NCBI RefSeq assembly: GCF_018555455.1 | Contig: NZ_JAFEJU010000008.1 | Location: 1 to 64,000 of the forward strand | Reading direction: 5' to 3' | Length of the DNA: 64,000 nt | DNA from: Bifidobacterium colobi | GTDB taxonomy: Bacteria > Actinomycetota > Actinomycetes > Actinomycetales > Bifidobacteriaceae | Shown: positions 54,777-64,000 of the stretch, piece after piece | How positions within the stretch are numbered: position 1 is the stretch's first letter | Layout of the letters: each line of letters begins with the position of its first letter | Made by a program: the position numbers and the translations under genes | The notes under the pieces: generated by a model | What the model saw: the letters and a program-made list of their open reading frames with translations, nothing else | The model's database searches: none | What the model was told of the DNA's origin: nothing

Positions 54777-57056
54777 ATGTCGAGTTATGCCTCACAGCTG
54801 CATGAGGAACAGCAAGCCGTCGATCGCGCTTACGGACGCCTTGATGACCTTCGTGCCGAAATGTGGCAGCGTTTGGATACCGTGCGCGCCGCCGGCTCCC
54901 ATGGATCGCCTACGCAACGCACCGAACGAGATTCCTTCGCCACGATGTACGAAGACCGTCTGACTCAATTACGCAGCGTTGAGGATCGACTGGTATTCGG
55001 GCGTCTCGACGCTAAAAACGGGACCCGCCATTACATAGGGCGCATCGGTCTTTCCAGCACCGACCATGAGCCGATTCTGACCGATTGGCGTGCCGAGGCC
55101 GCTCGCCCCTTCTATGAAGCCACACCTTCCAATCACGGCGATATCGTGATGCGCCGTCACATCACCCTAAGCTTCCGCACCGTGGTGGGTGTTGAAGACG
55201 AGGTGCTCGACGTGCACTCCGATCAGGTCGGTCAAGCCTCCTCAGCCGGCACGCTCACGGGCGAAGGCGCGCTGCTGGCATCCTTGAGCTCCCGCCGAAC
55301 CGGCAAAATGACGGATATCGTAGCCACCATCCAGGCCGAGCAGGATCGCATCATTCGTTCCGCCATGAATCGCGCCGTAGTGGTGCAGGGTGGTCCCGGC
55401 ACCGGTAAAACCGCTGTGGCACTGCACCGAGCCGCTTATCTGCTGTATACGCACCGCCGCACATTGGAGCGTTCCGGCGTGCTCGTCGTGGGCCCCAGCT
55501 CCGCATTCCTGCATTACATCGATCAGGTGCTGCCCTCGTTGGGCGAAACCGGCGTGGTTTCACGCACCATCGGCGATCTGATCCCCGGTATTCAGGCAAC
55601 CGCCGTGGATACACCGTATGCCGCCAAGCTCAAAGGCGATCGTCGCATGGCGCAGGTGATCGCCAATGCCATCGCCGCACGTATCCGCGTGCCCCAGAAC
55701 CTGCCCACCGTAACCATCAGCGGCATCCCTGTGCCGATGCTCACCGTCGATATCCAGCAGGCGCAGGCCGATGCGAAGCGTACCCGCCAGCCGCATAACA
55801 AGGCGCGTGAAACATTCATCCGTTCCATGCTTTCGAGCATGCAGAACCGGTATGCCGAACAGCTTGACTACACGCCCGACCAGGCCGAGCTCAACCGGGC
55901 CATGCAGTTGCTTCGCATGAATGACACAGTGCGCAAAACCTTGAACCTGTGCTGGCTGCCGATGACTGGACCGTGGCTGATCGATCAGCTGTTCGCCCGC
56001 CCAGAGCGTCTCAAGTCGCTGGCCGGCTGGCTGTCCGACGATGATATTCGCGCGCTTGCCCGCCCGAAGGGTTCCCCGCTGACCAAATCGGATATTCCAC
56101 TACTGGACGAAGCCATGGATCTTCTTGGACCCGATCCCAAGGTTGTGGCCAAAAAGTCCGCTGCGGACGCGCGCCGCGCTGCGGAAGAGCAGTACGCCAA
56201 AGACACTTTGGCCGCCACCGGACTCGGTCAGGGTATTGTCTCCAGCCAGATGCTGCTTGACCAAATGAATGGCAGCGATGCCGAGCTCACCTCCCAGCGT
56301 GCCGCCGCGGACCGCGAATGGACATACGGTCATATCGTGGTCGATGAAGCTCAGGAACTCACCGCCATGGATTGGCGCATGCTGATGAGGCGGTGTCCCT
56401 CGCGTTCGTTCACTATCGTGGGCGACGTGGCGCAAACTTCTGCCTTGGGCGGCACGCGCCGCTGGGATAAGACGATGAACCGTCTGTTCGGCCCCGGCCA
56501 CTGGGATCTGAACGAGTTGACCATCAATTACCGTAACCCGCAGGCGGTATCCAACCTCGCATCGCAATTCGCGCACAACGAGGGACTGTATATTTCCACC
56601 GTTCATGCCGTACGCGATCTGCCGGGTTCGGTGGCACGCCAAACGGTCGACGACACGGATGCCCTGTTGAATGCCGTCGCCAATCAATCAGCTCAACTGG
56701 CAAATCATTTCGTCTCTTCGGACGGCACCGGTCGCATTGCGGTCATCTGTCCTGATTCACTGATTACGCCTGTTCGCCAGGCCGTGCGCAAACGTCTGTC
56801 CAGCGTGCTCGATCCCAAGGAGTATCAGCGCCTGATCGAGCAACCCGAATGGGACGAACAAATCAGCGTATGCGGTACCGAAACCGTGAAGGGTCTGGAA
56901 TTCGACGCGGTAATCGTTGTGGAACCGGCCATGATTGAGGATGACGCACCAAGCCGCTTGGTGGCCGCATCCGACCTCTATGTTGCTATGACCAGACCTA
57001 CGCAGAAACTGGTTGTAGTGCGGACAAAAGCGGACGAACAGTCCATGACCATCTAA
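54777..57056 (+). CDS. helD: HelD-like UvrD/Rep-family helicase
   Basis: The 759-residue protein resembles HelD, a UvrD-like ATPase that strips stalled RNA polymerase from DNA. It has an N-terminal coiled-coil arm (EEQQAVDRAYGRLDDLRAEM), Walker A GGPGTGKTAVALHRAA at 205-220, IVVDEAQELTAMDWRML (Walker B), the DVAQTS motif, NYRNP and a C-terminal ETVKGLEFDAVIVVEP...LYVAMTRPTQ. Between the motor halves lies a long insertion, typical of actinobacterial HelD. I took the ATG at 54777; in-frame starts at 54741 (GTG) and 54759 are possible. The gene diverges from mraZ. Confidence 0.85.
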   Translation: MSSYASQLHEEQQAVDRAYGRLDDLRAEMWQRLDTVRAAGSHGSPTQRTERDSFATMYEDRLTQLRSVEDRLVFGRLDAKNGTRHYIGRIGLSSTDHEPILTDWRAEAARPFYEATPSNHGDIVMRRHITLSFRTVVGVEDEVLDVHSDQVGQASSAGTLTGEGALLASLSSRRTGKMTDIVATIQAEQDRIIRSAMNRAVVVQGGPGTGKTAVALHRAAYLLYTHRRTLERSGVLVVGPSSAFLHYIDQVLPSLGETGVVSRTIGDLIPGIQATAVDTPYAAKLKGDRRMAQVIANAIAARIRVPQNLPTVTISGIPVPMLTVDIQQAQADAKRTRQPHNKARETFIRSMLSSMQNRYAEQLDYTPDQAELNRAMQLLRMNDTVRKTLNLCWLPMTGPWLIDQLFARPERLKSLAGWLSDDDIRALARPKGSPLTKSDIPLLDEAMDLLGPDPKVVAKKSAADARRAAEEQYAKDTLAATGLGQGIVSSQMLLDQMNGSDAELTSQRAAADREWTYGHIVVDEAQELTAMDWRMLMRRCPSRSFTIVGDVAQTSALGGTRRWDKTMNRLFGPGHWDLNELTINYRNPQAVSNLASQFAHNEGLYISTVHAVRDLPGSVARQTVDDTDALLNAVANQSAQLANHFVSSDGTGRIAVICPDSLITPVRQAVRKRLSSVLDPKEYQRLIEQPEWDEQISVCGTETVKGLEFDAVIVVEPAMIEDDAPSRLVAASDLYVAMTRPTQKLVVVRTKADEQSMTI

Positions 57057-57065
57057 GGTGAAAGC

Positions 57066-58265
57066 ATGCCGAAAGCATTATTGTTGGAAAATATTCATCC
57101 GGACGCCGCGCAATCATTGCGCAACCACGGTTTTGAAGTCGAAACCATGAAGGGCGCCTTAAGCGAAGACGAACTTATCGAGGCGCTTGATGGTGTCGAT
57201 CTGGTGGGCGTACGATCCAAGACCAGCGTCACCGAGCGTGTATTGAAGGCACGTCCAACACTGAGCGCCGTCGGCTGCTTCTGCATCGGCACCAACCAGG
57301 TCGATTTGCATTATGCCGGCAAGCATGGCATCGCCGTATTCAACGCTCCGTATTCCAATACCCGTTCCGTGGTGGAGCTGGTGATTTGCGACATCATCTG
57401 CCTGATGCGCCGCATCCCCGCCCACACCCACTACATCAAGCATGGCGTCTGGGACAAGTCCGCCGCAGGTTCTCATGAGGTGCGCGGTAAGACCTTGGGC
57501 ATTATCGGCTACGGCAATATCGGATCCCAGCTTTCCGTACTCGCCGAAGCACTCGGCATGCGCGTTGTGTTCTACGATATCGAAGAGAAGCTGGCTCTCG
57601 GCAACGCACATCGTTGCGACACATTGAACGAGCTGTTGGAACAGTCCGACGCCGTGACCCTTCATGTTGATGGCCGCAAGTCCAACACTGGCTTCTTTGG
57701 CGAAGACCAGTTCGAACATATGAAGCAGGATGCCATCTTCATCAACCTGTCGCGCGGCTTCGTCGCAGATTTGGACGCGTTGAAGAAGCACCTGGATTCC
57801 GGCCACCTTGCCGGTGCCGCCGTGGACGTGTACCCGGTGGAGCCCAAGAAGAGCGGTGATGCGTTCCATACGCCGCTGGCTGAGGAAGACAACATGATTC
57901 TGACTCCTCACATCGGCGGCTCCACGTTGGAGGCTCAGGAGTCCATCGGACATTTCGTCTCCCAGCGACTGGAGGACTACTGGTTCAACGGGTCAACGTC
58001 ACTGTCGGTGAATCTGCCGCAAATCAATCTCGGCAACTGCAAGGGTGTCTGCCGCATCGCACACCTGCATGATAATCTCCCCGGTGTGCTGGCTCGCGTG
58101 AACCATGTGCTTGGCAATGAGAACATCAACATCTCGTTCCAGTCGCTGGCCACTGAGGGCGAGCTCGGTTATGTGGTCACGGATGTGGCCACCAAACCGA
58201 GTGCGGAGACTCTGGAAGCGCTGCGCAATATCGAGGGCACGATTCGCATGCGCGTCACCAACTGA
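57066..58265 (+). CDS. serA: D-3-phosphoglycerate dehydrogenase
   Basis: SerA oxidises 3-phosphoglycerate to phosphohydroxypyruvate in serine synthesis. The 399-residue protein has the NAD-binding GIIGYGNIGSQLSVLAEALG near 143, FINLSRGFVADLDAL, DVYPVEP and LTPHIGGSTLEAQ (catalytic His). A C-terminal ACT domain (DNLPGVLARVNHVLGNENINI) starts near 335, suggesting serine feedback. It matches the E. coli form (about 410 residues) rather than the 530-residue mycobacterial form. It lies nine bases after helD. Confidence 0.94.
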   Translation: MPKALLLENIHPDAAQSLRNHGFEVETMKGALSEDELIEALDGVDLVGVRSKTSVTERVLKARPTLSAVGCFCIGTNQVDLHYAGKHGIAVFNAPYSNTRSVVELVICDIICLMRRIPAHTHYIKHGVWDKSAAGSHEVRGKTLGIIGYGNIGSQLSVLAEALGMRVVFYDIEEKLALGNAHRCDTLNELLEQSDAVTLHVDGRKSNTGFFGEDQFEHMKQDAIFINLSRGFVADLDALKKHLDSGHLAGAAVDVYPVEPKKSGDAFHTPLAEEDNMILTPHIGGSTLEAQESIGHFVSQRLEDYWFNGSTSLSVNLPQINLGNCKGVCRIAHLHDNLPGVLARVNHVLGNENINISFQSLATEGELGYVVTDVATKPSAETLEALRNIEGTIRMRVTN

Positions 58266-58275
58266 CTGAATGTTG

Positions 58276-58358
58276 GTCTGTTTCCGCTGATGGTATCCGC
58301 GGAAACAGACGAGTAGTGGGGGGTTGGTTCTGGTATTCCAGAACCAACCCCCCACTAC
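58276..58358. terminator. Double hairpin between serA and nrdR
   Basis: A 12-bp stem (58276-58287/58299-58310) is followed by a perfect 21-bp stem (58313-58333/58338-58358) with a 4-base loop. The pair can end serA and the convergent nrdR. Confidence 0.85.
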
Positions 58359-58389
58359 GTATTGTGATGTGTTCGTATTGTGATGTGTT
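58358..58389. repeat. 16-bp tandem duplication
   Basis: cgtattgtgatgtgtt occurs twice in succession (58358-58373 and 58374-58389), downstream of the terminator and before the nrdR stop. Confidence 0.75.
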
Positions 58390-58425
58390 ACGCTTTTCCG
58401 ATGCTTGATTGATGCAAGTGTTGTT

Positions 58426-58872
58426 TCACTGCTTTTCCCGCAACTCGTTGATGGCGTGCTGGAAGTCCTCCAATCCAGAGAAATCCTGGTACACGCTGGC
58501 GAAGCGCAGATATGCCACCTCGTCCAGATCACGCAATGGCTTCAAAATGGCCTTGCCGACCTCATCCGACGTGACTTCCGCAAGGCCGCGGGAGCGAAGG
58601 TCCTCCTCCACTTTTTGCCCCAGTGCCTTCAGATCCTCTTCTCTGACCGGCCGCCCCTGGCATGCCTTCCTCACGCCATTGATCACCTTGTCACGGCTAA
58701 AGGGTTCAGCGCCACCGGAACGTTTGGTGACCAGCAACATGCTGGTTTCCAGTGTGGTGAACCGCTTATTGCATTTCGGGCAAACACGGCGTCTGCGGAT
58801 GGAATGGCCATCTTCACTGATGCGTGTATCAATGACTTTGGTGTCGGGGTTCTGGCAAAAAGGACAATGCAT
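58426..58872 (-). CDS. nrdR: Transcriptional repressor NrdR
   Basis: NrdR represses ribonucleotide reductase genes in response to (d)ATP. The 148-residue protein has an N-terminal zinc ribbon ([17 protein letters not shown]..., [13 protein letters not shown]) and an ATP-cone domain ([23 protein letters not shown]). The ATG at 58872 opens exactly at the zinc ribbon, so the longer frame to 58983 is rejected. It lies downstream of the LysM gene on the same strand. Confidence 0.96.
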   Translation of the reverse strand: MHCPFCQNPDTKVIDTRISEDGHSIRRRRVCPKCNKRFTTLETSMLLVTKRSGGAEPFSRDKVINGVRKACQGRPVREEDLKALGQKVEEDLRSRGLAEVTSDEVGKAILKPLRDLDEVAYLRFASVYQDFSGLEDFQHAINELREKQ

Positions 58873-58924
58873 GCCACCTAGAATAACGTGACCGTATGGA
58901 AAACTCGAACACCGGTGGTTTGCC

Positions 58925-59377
58925 TCACTCATTGGGAACAACAATCCGTTGGCCGGCGCGCAATGATCCGGAATCCAAATCATTCAGCGCAATCAATTCA
59001 TCCACGGTTTCCGAAACATCGTGCCCTTGCGGAGTAATGCGTGCAGCATATGACCATAGCGTATCCCCCGGCTTGACGGTATAGCTCGTCACATTGCTGG
59101 CTCCGACATCCGAGCGAGCAATCTGCGCGGTCCAGGCACTGACGCTGAACCATGCGACCATGAGCGCCACCAACATCGCCATAATCGCATGACGACGGCG
59201 TCGATACACTTTCCTGCCACTCAAGTGGAGCGTGGGCGGGCGGCCGTCACCGACGCGATACTGCCTTACATGGCAATGCGCACGATGCGCCGCAATCACA
59301 CCTTCCGAGTCGCACAACAGAACACGCCGCATCGCGCCACCATTGGCCACAACACCGGTTGCATCAGAGCTGATCAT
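58925..59377 (-). CDS. SOS-controlled LysM membrane protein, probable division inhibitor
   Basis: The 150-residue protein has a hydrophilic tail, one membrane helix near 65-85 ([18 protein letters not shown]) and a C-terminal LysM domain ([16 protein letters not shown]...[21 protein letters not shown]) outside. It diverges from lexA across a region with LexA boxes. The same layout, lexA beside a small LysM protein, is known for YneA of Bacillus and ChiZ/DivS-like proteins of actinobacteria, which block division during DNA damage. The division role is inferred. A GGTGGAG lies close to the ATG at 59377. Confidence 0.83.
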   Translation of the reverse strand: MISSDATGVVANGGAMRRVLLCDSEGVIAAHRAHCHVRQYRVGDGRPPTLHLSGRKVYRRRRHAIMAMLVALMVAWFSVSAWTAQIARSDVGASNVTSYTVKPGDTLWSYAARITPQGHDVSETVDELIALNDLDSGSLRAGQRIVVPNE

Positions 59378-59391
59378 GACTCCACCATCCT

Positions 59392-59477
59392 TCGAACGCC
59401 TGTTCTATCGAACATCTGTTCATAGGATTGCACATTTGTTCGACACTGTCAAGCGACATACTCGAACAGATGTTTGT
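59392..59477. promoter_or_regulatory. Cluster of LexA (SOS) boxes
   Basis: Three sites fit TCGAAC-N4-GTTC: TCGAACgcctGTTCTA (59392-59407), directly followed by TCGAACatctGTTCAT (59408-59423), and TCGAACagatGTTTGT (59462-59477). A fourth, weaker one, ttgcacatttgttcga, lies at 59428-59443. They sit between lexA and the LysM gene, so both should be SOS-regulated. Confidence 0.9.
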
Positions 59478-59526
59478 TTTTTGTGAATGTCACGTTATGC
59501 TTAGGAAAGCACGAAAGGAGCCCGCC

Positions 59527-60255
59527 GTGAGCACCATCCCCTTCTCCCCCGCAACCGGGCCGGATGAATCCACACTGACCGACCGTCAGCGCAAAGTATT
59601 GGCTGCCATCAAAGCGTATATCGAGCGGCAGGGATTCGCCCCATCATTCCGCGAGATTGGATCCGCGGCGGGACTGAAAAGCCCGTCCTCCGTCAAACAT
59701 CAGCTGAAGGTGCTTGAGGAGAAGGGGTTCATCCGCGTGAATGCGAATAAGGGTCGCGCCATCGAGGTCATCGGCTCTGCATCAGTCGGCCAGCCTCAAT
59801 CGGACAGCGATGCCGACGGTAGCGCGCAATCAGACGAACCGATTGCGCAAATCCTGTCTTTCCCCACTGAATCAATCAACGAATCGCGCGACGTTCCTCT
59901 GGTGGGGCGCATTGCCGCCGGCGTTCCCATCACCGCCGAGCAGCATATTGATGATGTGATGCGCTTGCCGGAACGACTCACCGGCTCAGGCAAGCTGTTC
60001 ATGCTGGAGGTTCATGGCGATTCGATGATCGATGCCGCTATCTGCGACGGTGACTTCGTGGTGATTCGCGAACAAAACAATGCAGTCAACGGCGATATCG
60101 TGGCGGCATTACTCGACGATGAGGCCACGGTGAAAACCTTCCGCAAGGAGAATGGCCACGTGTGGCTCATACCGCATAATCCCGCATATTCACCCATTGA
60201 CGGTACGCATGCCACCATTATGGGCAAAGTGGTAACCGTCTTGCGCAAACTGTAG
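59527..60255 (+). CDS. lexA: SOS repressor LexA
   Basis: LexA represses SOS genes and cleaves itself when RecA is active. The 242-residue protein has the winged-helix (TDRQRKVLAAIKAYI...APSFREIGSAAGLKSPSSVKHQL), the cleavage site at Ala131-Gly132 (RIAAGVP), catalytic Ser166 (HGDSMID) and Lys203 (ATVKTF). The GTG at 59527 lies six bases after AAAGGAG, and family similarity starts there. A linker of about 35 acidic, Ser/Gln-rich residues (86-120) is longer than in E. coli. LexA boxes lie upstream. Confidence 0.95.
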   Translation: MSTIPFSPATGPDESTLTDRQRKVLAAIKAYIERQGFAPSFREIGSAAGLKSPSSVKHQLKVLEEKGFIRVNANKGRAIEVIGSASVGQPQSDSDADGSAQSDEPIAQILSFPTESINESRDVPLVGRIAAGVPITAEQHIDDVMRLPERLTGSGKLFMLEVHGDSMIDAAICDGDFVVIREQNNAVNGDIVAALLDDEATVKTFRKENGHVWLIPHNPAYSPIDGTHATIMGKVVTVLRKL

Positions 60256-60344
60256 CCAACGCGCAGCCAGCCTAATCCCGTGTGCTCGCGGCTTCGCATC
60301 GTGGAGGTTTGACTGCTGAGGTGCTACACTGCTATCCAGTACTG

Positions 60345-60370
60345 AACCCCGGTCCTTGCACCGGGGTTTT
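60345..60370 (+). terminator. Terminator downstream of lexA
   Basis: A 9-bp stem (aaccccggt/accggggtt) with a 6-base loop is followed by a T-run. It lies about 90 bases after the lexA stop. Confidence 0.8.
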
Positions 60371-60451
60371 GCTGTATACACACCCAATCGCTAATGGTAT
60401 TGAGAAACGATTTCATCTCGGTACCTCCGTTGAGGAAGCTGGCAATACGCT

Positions 60452-61393
60452 ATGACCCACACACACGCACCTACCTCGGTTTCCGCGAACACCGGCGCAC
60501 GCGCCCATCAGTTCAGACTCATGGCAACCCTTGGCGTGACTTGCAGCGTCTTCATTATTGAAGTCGTCGCTGCCGTGTTGACGGGTTCACTGGCATTGCT
60601 GGTGGATGCCGGTCACATGCTTACGGATATGTCGGTGCTGATTGCCTCCACGGTGACGGCGATTCTGATGCAGCGCAAGCCCAGCAACACAAGAACATGG
60701 GGATGGGCCCGTTTGGAGGTACTGACTGCAGCCGCCGGCGCCCTGGTACTGCTGATTGTGGGCGTGTACGCGTTGGTCGAAGCTGGCATGCGATTGTTCG
60801 GCGGCTCGCATGCGCAAATCGAGGATATCAAGCTTCTCTTGTTCGTGGGCATTCTCGGTTTGAGCGCCAACATCATTTCGATATTCATTCTGGCTTCGCA
60901 GCGCGAAGACAATATGAACATGAAAGCGGCATTCCTGGAAGTGATGAACGACGCCCTAGGTTCTGTTGCAGTGGTGACTTCCGCATTGGTCATGATGTCC
61001 ACCGGCTGGAAGGGCTTCGACGCCGTTGCCGGCGCGCTCATCGCACTATTGATGATTCCCCGTGCCATCAAGCTACTGCACCATGCGGTACGCGTACTGT
61101 TGGAGGAAACCCCCGAGGGTCTTGATCTGGATGCCGTGCGCACTCATTTGGAAAGTGTGCCGCATGTGATAGCCGTGCATGATTTGCATGCCAGCACGGT
61201 TTCCACCGGGATGCCGATTCTGATGGCGCATGTGGTGGTGGACAAAGGCCTGACCATGGTTGAAGCGGCCCAAGTGCTTGAACAACTGCAGGATTGTCTG
61301 CGCGAACACTTCCCCGTCTCTGTGCCGCACACTACGTTCCAGCTTGAGCCGGAAGGCTACACCACTCCCTCAGCCAACGACCTCCACAAGTAA
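60452..61393 (+). CDS. Cation diffusion facilitator transporter
   Basis: The 313-residue protein is a CDF-family metal exporter with six membrane helices and a cytoplasmic C-terminal domain. Helix 2 has LVDAGHMLTDMSVL, with metal-site His and Asp. Helix 5 reads FLEVMNDALGSV, where zinc transporters have H-V-L-x-D, so the usual His is Glu here. This may alter metal preference, and zinc cannot be assumed. A weak GAGGAA lies upstream. It is monocistronic, with a hairpin downstream. Confidence 0.88.
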   Translation: MTHTHAPTSVSANTGARAHQFRLMATLGVTCSVFIIEVVAAVLTGSLALLVDAGHMLTDMSVLIASTVTAILMQRKPSNTRTWGWARLEVLTAAAGALVLLIVGVYALVEAGMRLFGGSHAQIEDIKLLLFVGILGLSANIISIFILASQREDNMNMKAAFLEVMNDALGSVAVVTSALVMMSTGWKGFDAVAGALIALLMIPRAIKLLHHAVRVLLEETPEGLDLDAVRTHLESVPHVIAVHDLHASTVSTGMPILMAHVVVDKGLTMVEAAQVLEQLQDCLREHFPVSVPHTTFQLEPEGYTTPSANDLHK

Positions 61394-61457
61394 TCGAACA
61401 TGGGTAAAGCACAGTACGGAAAAACGCAATACGAATGAATTATCCGCAAATATGAAA

Positions 61458-61486
61458 AATCGTCATATGCAATACATATGACGATT
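61458..61486 (+). terminator. Terminator after the CDF gene
   Basis: A perfect 12-bp stem (aatcgtcatatg/catatgacgatt) with a 5-base loop lies 65 bases after the stop. Confidence 0.7.
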
Positions 61487-61495
61487 CAACGTATC

Positions 61496-61598
61496 AATAA
61501 TCGTTCCACGTGTGCGGTCTCTAGGCGTGGAAGGCGAAGGTGTACAAAGGTACATCAAGCCTTCCACAACGACGAGAACGCTCCGTGGAACGATTATT
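61496..61598 (-). terminator. Long structured 3' region of ldh
   Basis: Nested helices are seen: a 15-bp outer stem (61496-61510/61584-61598), a 9-bp stem (61527-61535/61559-61567) and an apical 7-bp stem (61539-61545/61550-61556) with an AAAG loop. The structure starts two bases after the ldh stop and has no strong U-run. It may be a terminator or mRNA-stabilising element. Confidence 0.65.
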
Positions 61599-61600
61599 TA

Positions 61601-62569
<969 letters not shown>

Positions 62570-62637
62570 TTAACCTCTCTTCAAAGGCGGTCTGCAGAAT
62601 GGCAGGCCATGTAACTAACGGTTTTACTTTATAAACC

Positions 62638-62716
62638 CGCTAAGACGTTTGCGCTCCCATGCGCCCGCTGCAAAAATCAAAAAACCCAATGTTTTCAACG
62701 GTTGTTAGCGCTCACA
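62638..62716 (-). promoter_or_regulatory. ldh upstream region with two LacI-type palindromes
   Basis: TGTTAGCGCTCACA (62703-62716) and cgctaagacgtttgcg (62638-62653) resemble LacI-family operators. A TATAAA (minus strand, near 62634-62629) next to the second could be the -10 box. No strong -35 is seen. Confidence 0.5.
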
Positions 62717-62739
62717 ACACATATGTGATTTTCGTCACG

Positions 62740-64000
62740 TTAATCGATTGACTGTTCGATGACTTTCGCCGCCAGATGCGAGTCCACATCAGCCTCAAGC
62801 AACACGCCATCATCACGGTATTCCACTTTGCTCACCTTGCCGTATTCGCGCACGCGAGACAGCAACGAGCCGGCCGTATACGGCAGCAACGCATTAACAT
62901 GGACGTGCGGCACCGGCAGCAACGATTCAACGGCGTCTCGCAGCGCGTCGATCCCCTCACCGCTATAGGAGGAGACGATGAAGGCGTCCGGCTCCAAAGC
63001 AGACAGACGCTCACGTGTGGCTGCATCGATCTGGTCGGCCTTGTTGAACACCAGTATGCGCGGAATCGACGCCGTGCCCTCAATGTCCGCCAGCACATCG
63101 TTCACCGCATCGATTTGGGAGAACGGATCGGGGTGCGAGCCATCCACCACATGCACGATCACATCCGCTTCGGCCACTTCCTCCAGCGTGGATTTGAACG
63201 CCTCCACCAACTGCGTGGGTAATCGGCGCACGAAACCCACCGTGTCCACATAGGCGTAGAACCGCCCATCATGGGTTTTCGCACGTCGTACCGCCGTATC
63301 CAGTGTGGCGAACAGCGCGTTCTCCACCAACTCGGCAGAACCGGTCAGACGATTGGTGAGCGATGACTTGCCGGCATTGGTGTATCCCACCACTGCCACG
63401 GTCGGCAGGCCGAAACGTCGACGCGAGCCGCGCTTGACCTCACGCGCCGGCGCCATTTCGCGAATCTGGCGGCGGAGCCTGGCGATACGGGTGCGAATCA
63501 CACGACGATCCATTTCGATTTTGGTTTCGCCAGGGCCACGCGATCCAATGCCCGCGTCCGCGCCGGCGGCACGACCACCGGCCTGACGTGACAATGAACC
63601 ACCCCAGCCACGCAAGCGTGGCAGCATGTATTCCAGTTGGGCGAGCTCAACCTGCGCCTTGCCTTCACGGGAGGTGGCGTGCTGGGCGAAAATATCCAGG
63701 ATTACGGCGGTACGATCCACCACCTTGACTTTGGCGGCATCCTCAAGCGCACGACGTTGCGACGGCGGCAGATCATCGTCGACGATGATGGTATCGGCCT
63801 CCTCGCGCGCCACGATATCAGCAATCTCGCGCGCCTTGCCCGAACCCACATAGGTGGCGGCATCCGGCTTCAATCGATGCTGCAATAGACCATCACACAC
63901 CACGGCGCCCGCGGTTTCGGCGAGCGCGGCAAGCTCGCGCAGGGATTCCTCAGCCTTGGCCTGCGTGGTCACGGCGCTCGACCATACGCCTACCAAAACC
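62740..64000 (-). CDS. hflX: GTPase HflX, 5' end outside the window
   Basis: HflX is a ribosome-splitting GTPase. About 419 residues are visible. They include the HflX N-terminal part (RLKPDAATYVGSGKAREI, TIIVDDDLPPSQRRALED), the glycine-rich linker segment (QLEYMLPRLRGWG...GSRGPGETKIEMDRR), the G domain with GYTNAGKSSLTNRL, the DTVGFVRRLP switch region and the NKAD motif, and a C-terminal domain. An ATG at 63996 is probably internal, as the family usually has more residues before this point, so the true start lies beyond position 64000. Confidence 0.93.
   Translation of the reverse strand, partial: VLVGVWSSAVTTQAKAEESLRELAALAETAGAVVCDGLLQHRLKPDAATYVGSGKAREIADIVAREEADTIIVDDDLPPSQRRALEDAAKVKVVDRTAVILDIFAQHATSREGKAQVELAQLEYMLPRLRGWGGSLSRQAGGRAAGADAGIGSRGPGETKIEMDRRVIRTRIARLRRQIREMAPAREVKRGSRRRFGLPTVAVVGYTNAGKSSLTNRLTGSAELVENALFATLDTAVRRAKTHDGRFYAYVDTVGFVRRLPTQLVEAFKSTLEEVAEADVIVHVVDGSHPDPFSQIDAVNDVLADIEGTASIPRILVFNKADQIDAATRERLSALEPDAFIVSSYSGEGIDALRDAVESLLPVPHVHVNALLPYTAGSLLSRVREYGKVSKVEYRDDGVLLEADVDSHLAAKVIEQSID

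Overview
The window is a high-GC, tightly packed stretch of an actinobacterial chromosome, most likely Bifidobacterium (longum group). The main clues are a tmRNA whose tag reads AKSNRTEFALAA, a 24-residue actinobacterial bL37 ribosomal protein, a SigH/SigR-type sigma factor, a bifidobacterial-type L-lactate dehydrogenase, a fructokinase beside ROK regulators and an FHS sugar transporter, and a division/cell-wall (dcw) cluster without ftsZ. Species is inferred, because no search was possible. I see no tRNA, rRNA, CRISPR array or replication origin.

Layout. 1-5.6 kb: ispH, an aldose epimerase, bL37, a sigma/anti-sigma pair and a stand-alone murE. 5.6-12.1 kb: a leftward femX-like gene, smc and folC. 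12.1-16.7 kb: a 1.1 kb gene-poor stretch, an unknown AbiEi/nuclease-like gene, an Xaa-Pro aminopeptidase and a Nudix gene whose 5' end is duplicated around a palindromic element. 16.8-25.3 kb: a sugar island with nagA, nagB, two ROK regulators, a ROK kinase, frk and an FHS transporter. 25.5-27.9 kb: tmRNA followed by an integrase stub, a Fic gene and another gene stub, together a decayed integration site. 27.9-40.2 kb: a leftward exopolysaccharide/cell-surface polymer cluster with acyltransferase, polymerase, LicD, flippase, SDR, cytidylyltransferase, GT4, DUF4422, DUF4012 and priming sugar-phosphate transferase. 40.3-54.5 kb: the leftward dcw cluster mraZ-rsmH-ftsL-ftsI-(murE-like)-murF-mraY-murD-ftsW-murG-murC-ftsQ. 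54.7-64 kb: HelD-like helicase, serA, nrdR, divergent lexA and SOS LysM genes, a CDF transporter, ldh and partial hflX.

How the genes fit together. The exopolysaccharide cluster lies directly downstream of the dcw cluster, and its first gene, the priming transferase, is split by a run of nine G. One more G (ten) would join the two halves into about 609 codons, so this is a strong candidate for a phase-variable on/off switch of surface polymer synthesis. In the dcw cluster the murE slot holds a 289-residue MurE-like protein that has lost the ATP-binding loop. A complete MurE, lacking the DNPR signature of diaminopimelate enzymes, sits elsewhere at 3.9 kb beside a FemAB-type bridge enzyme. The sugar island links amino-sugar catabolism to fructose/glucose phosphorylation under ROK-type control. 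lexA and the LysM gene diverge from a region with three clear SOS boxes and one weaker one.
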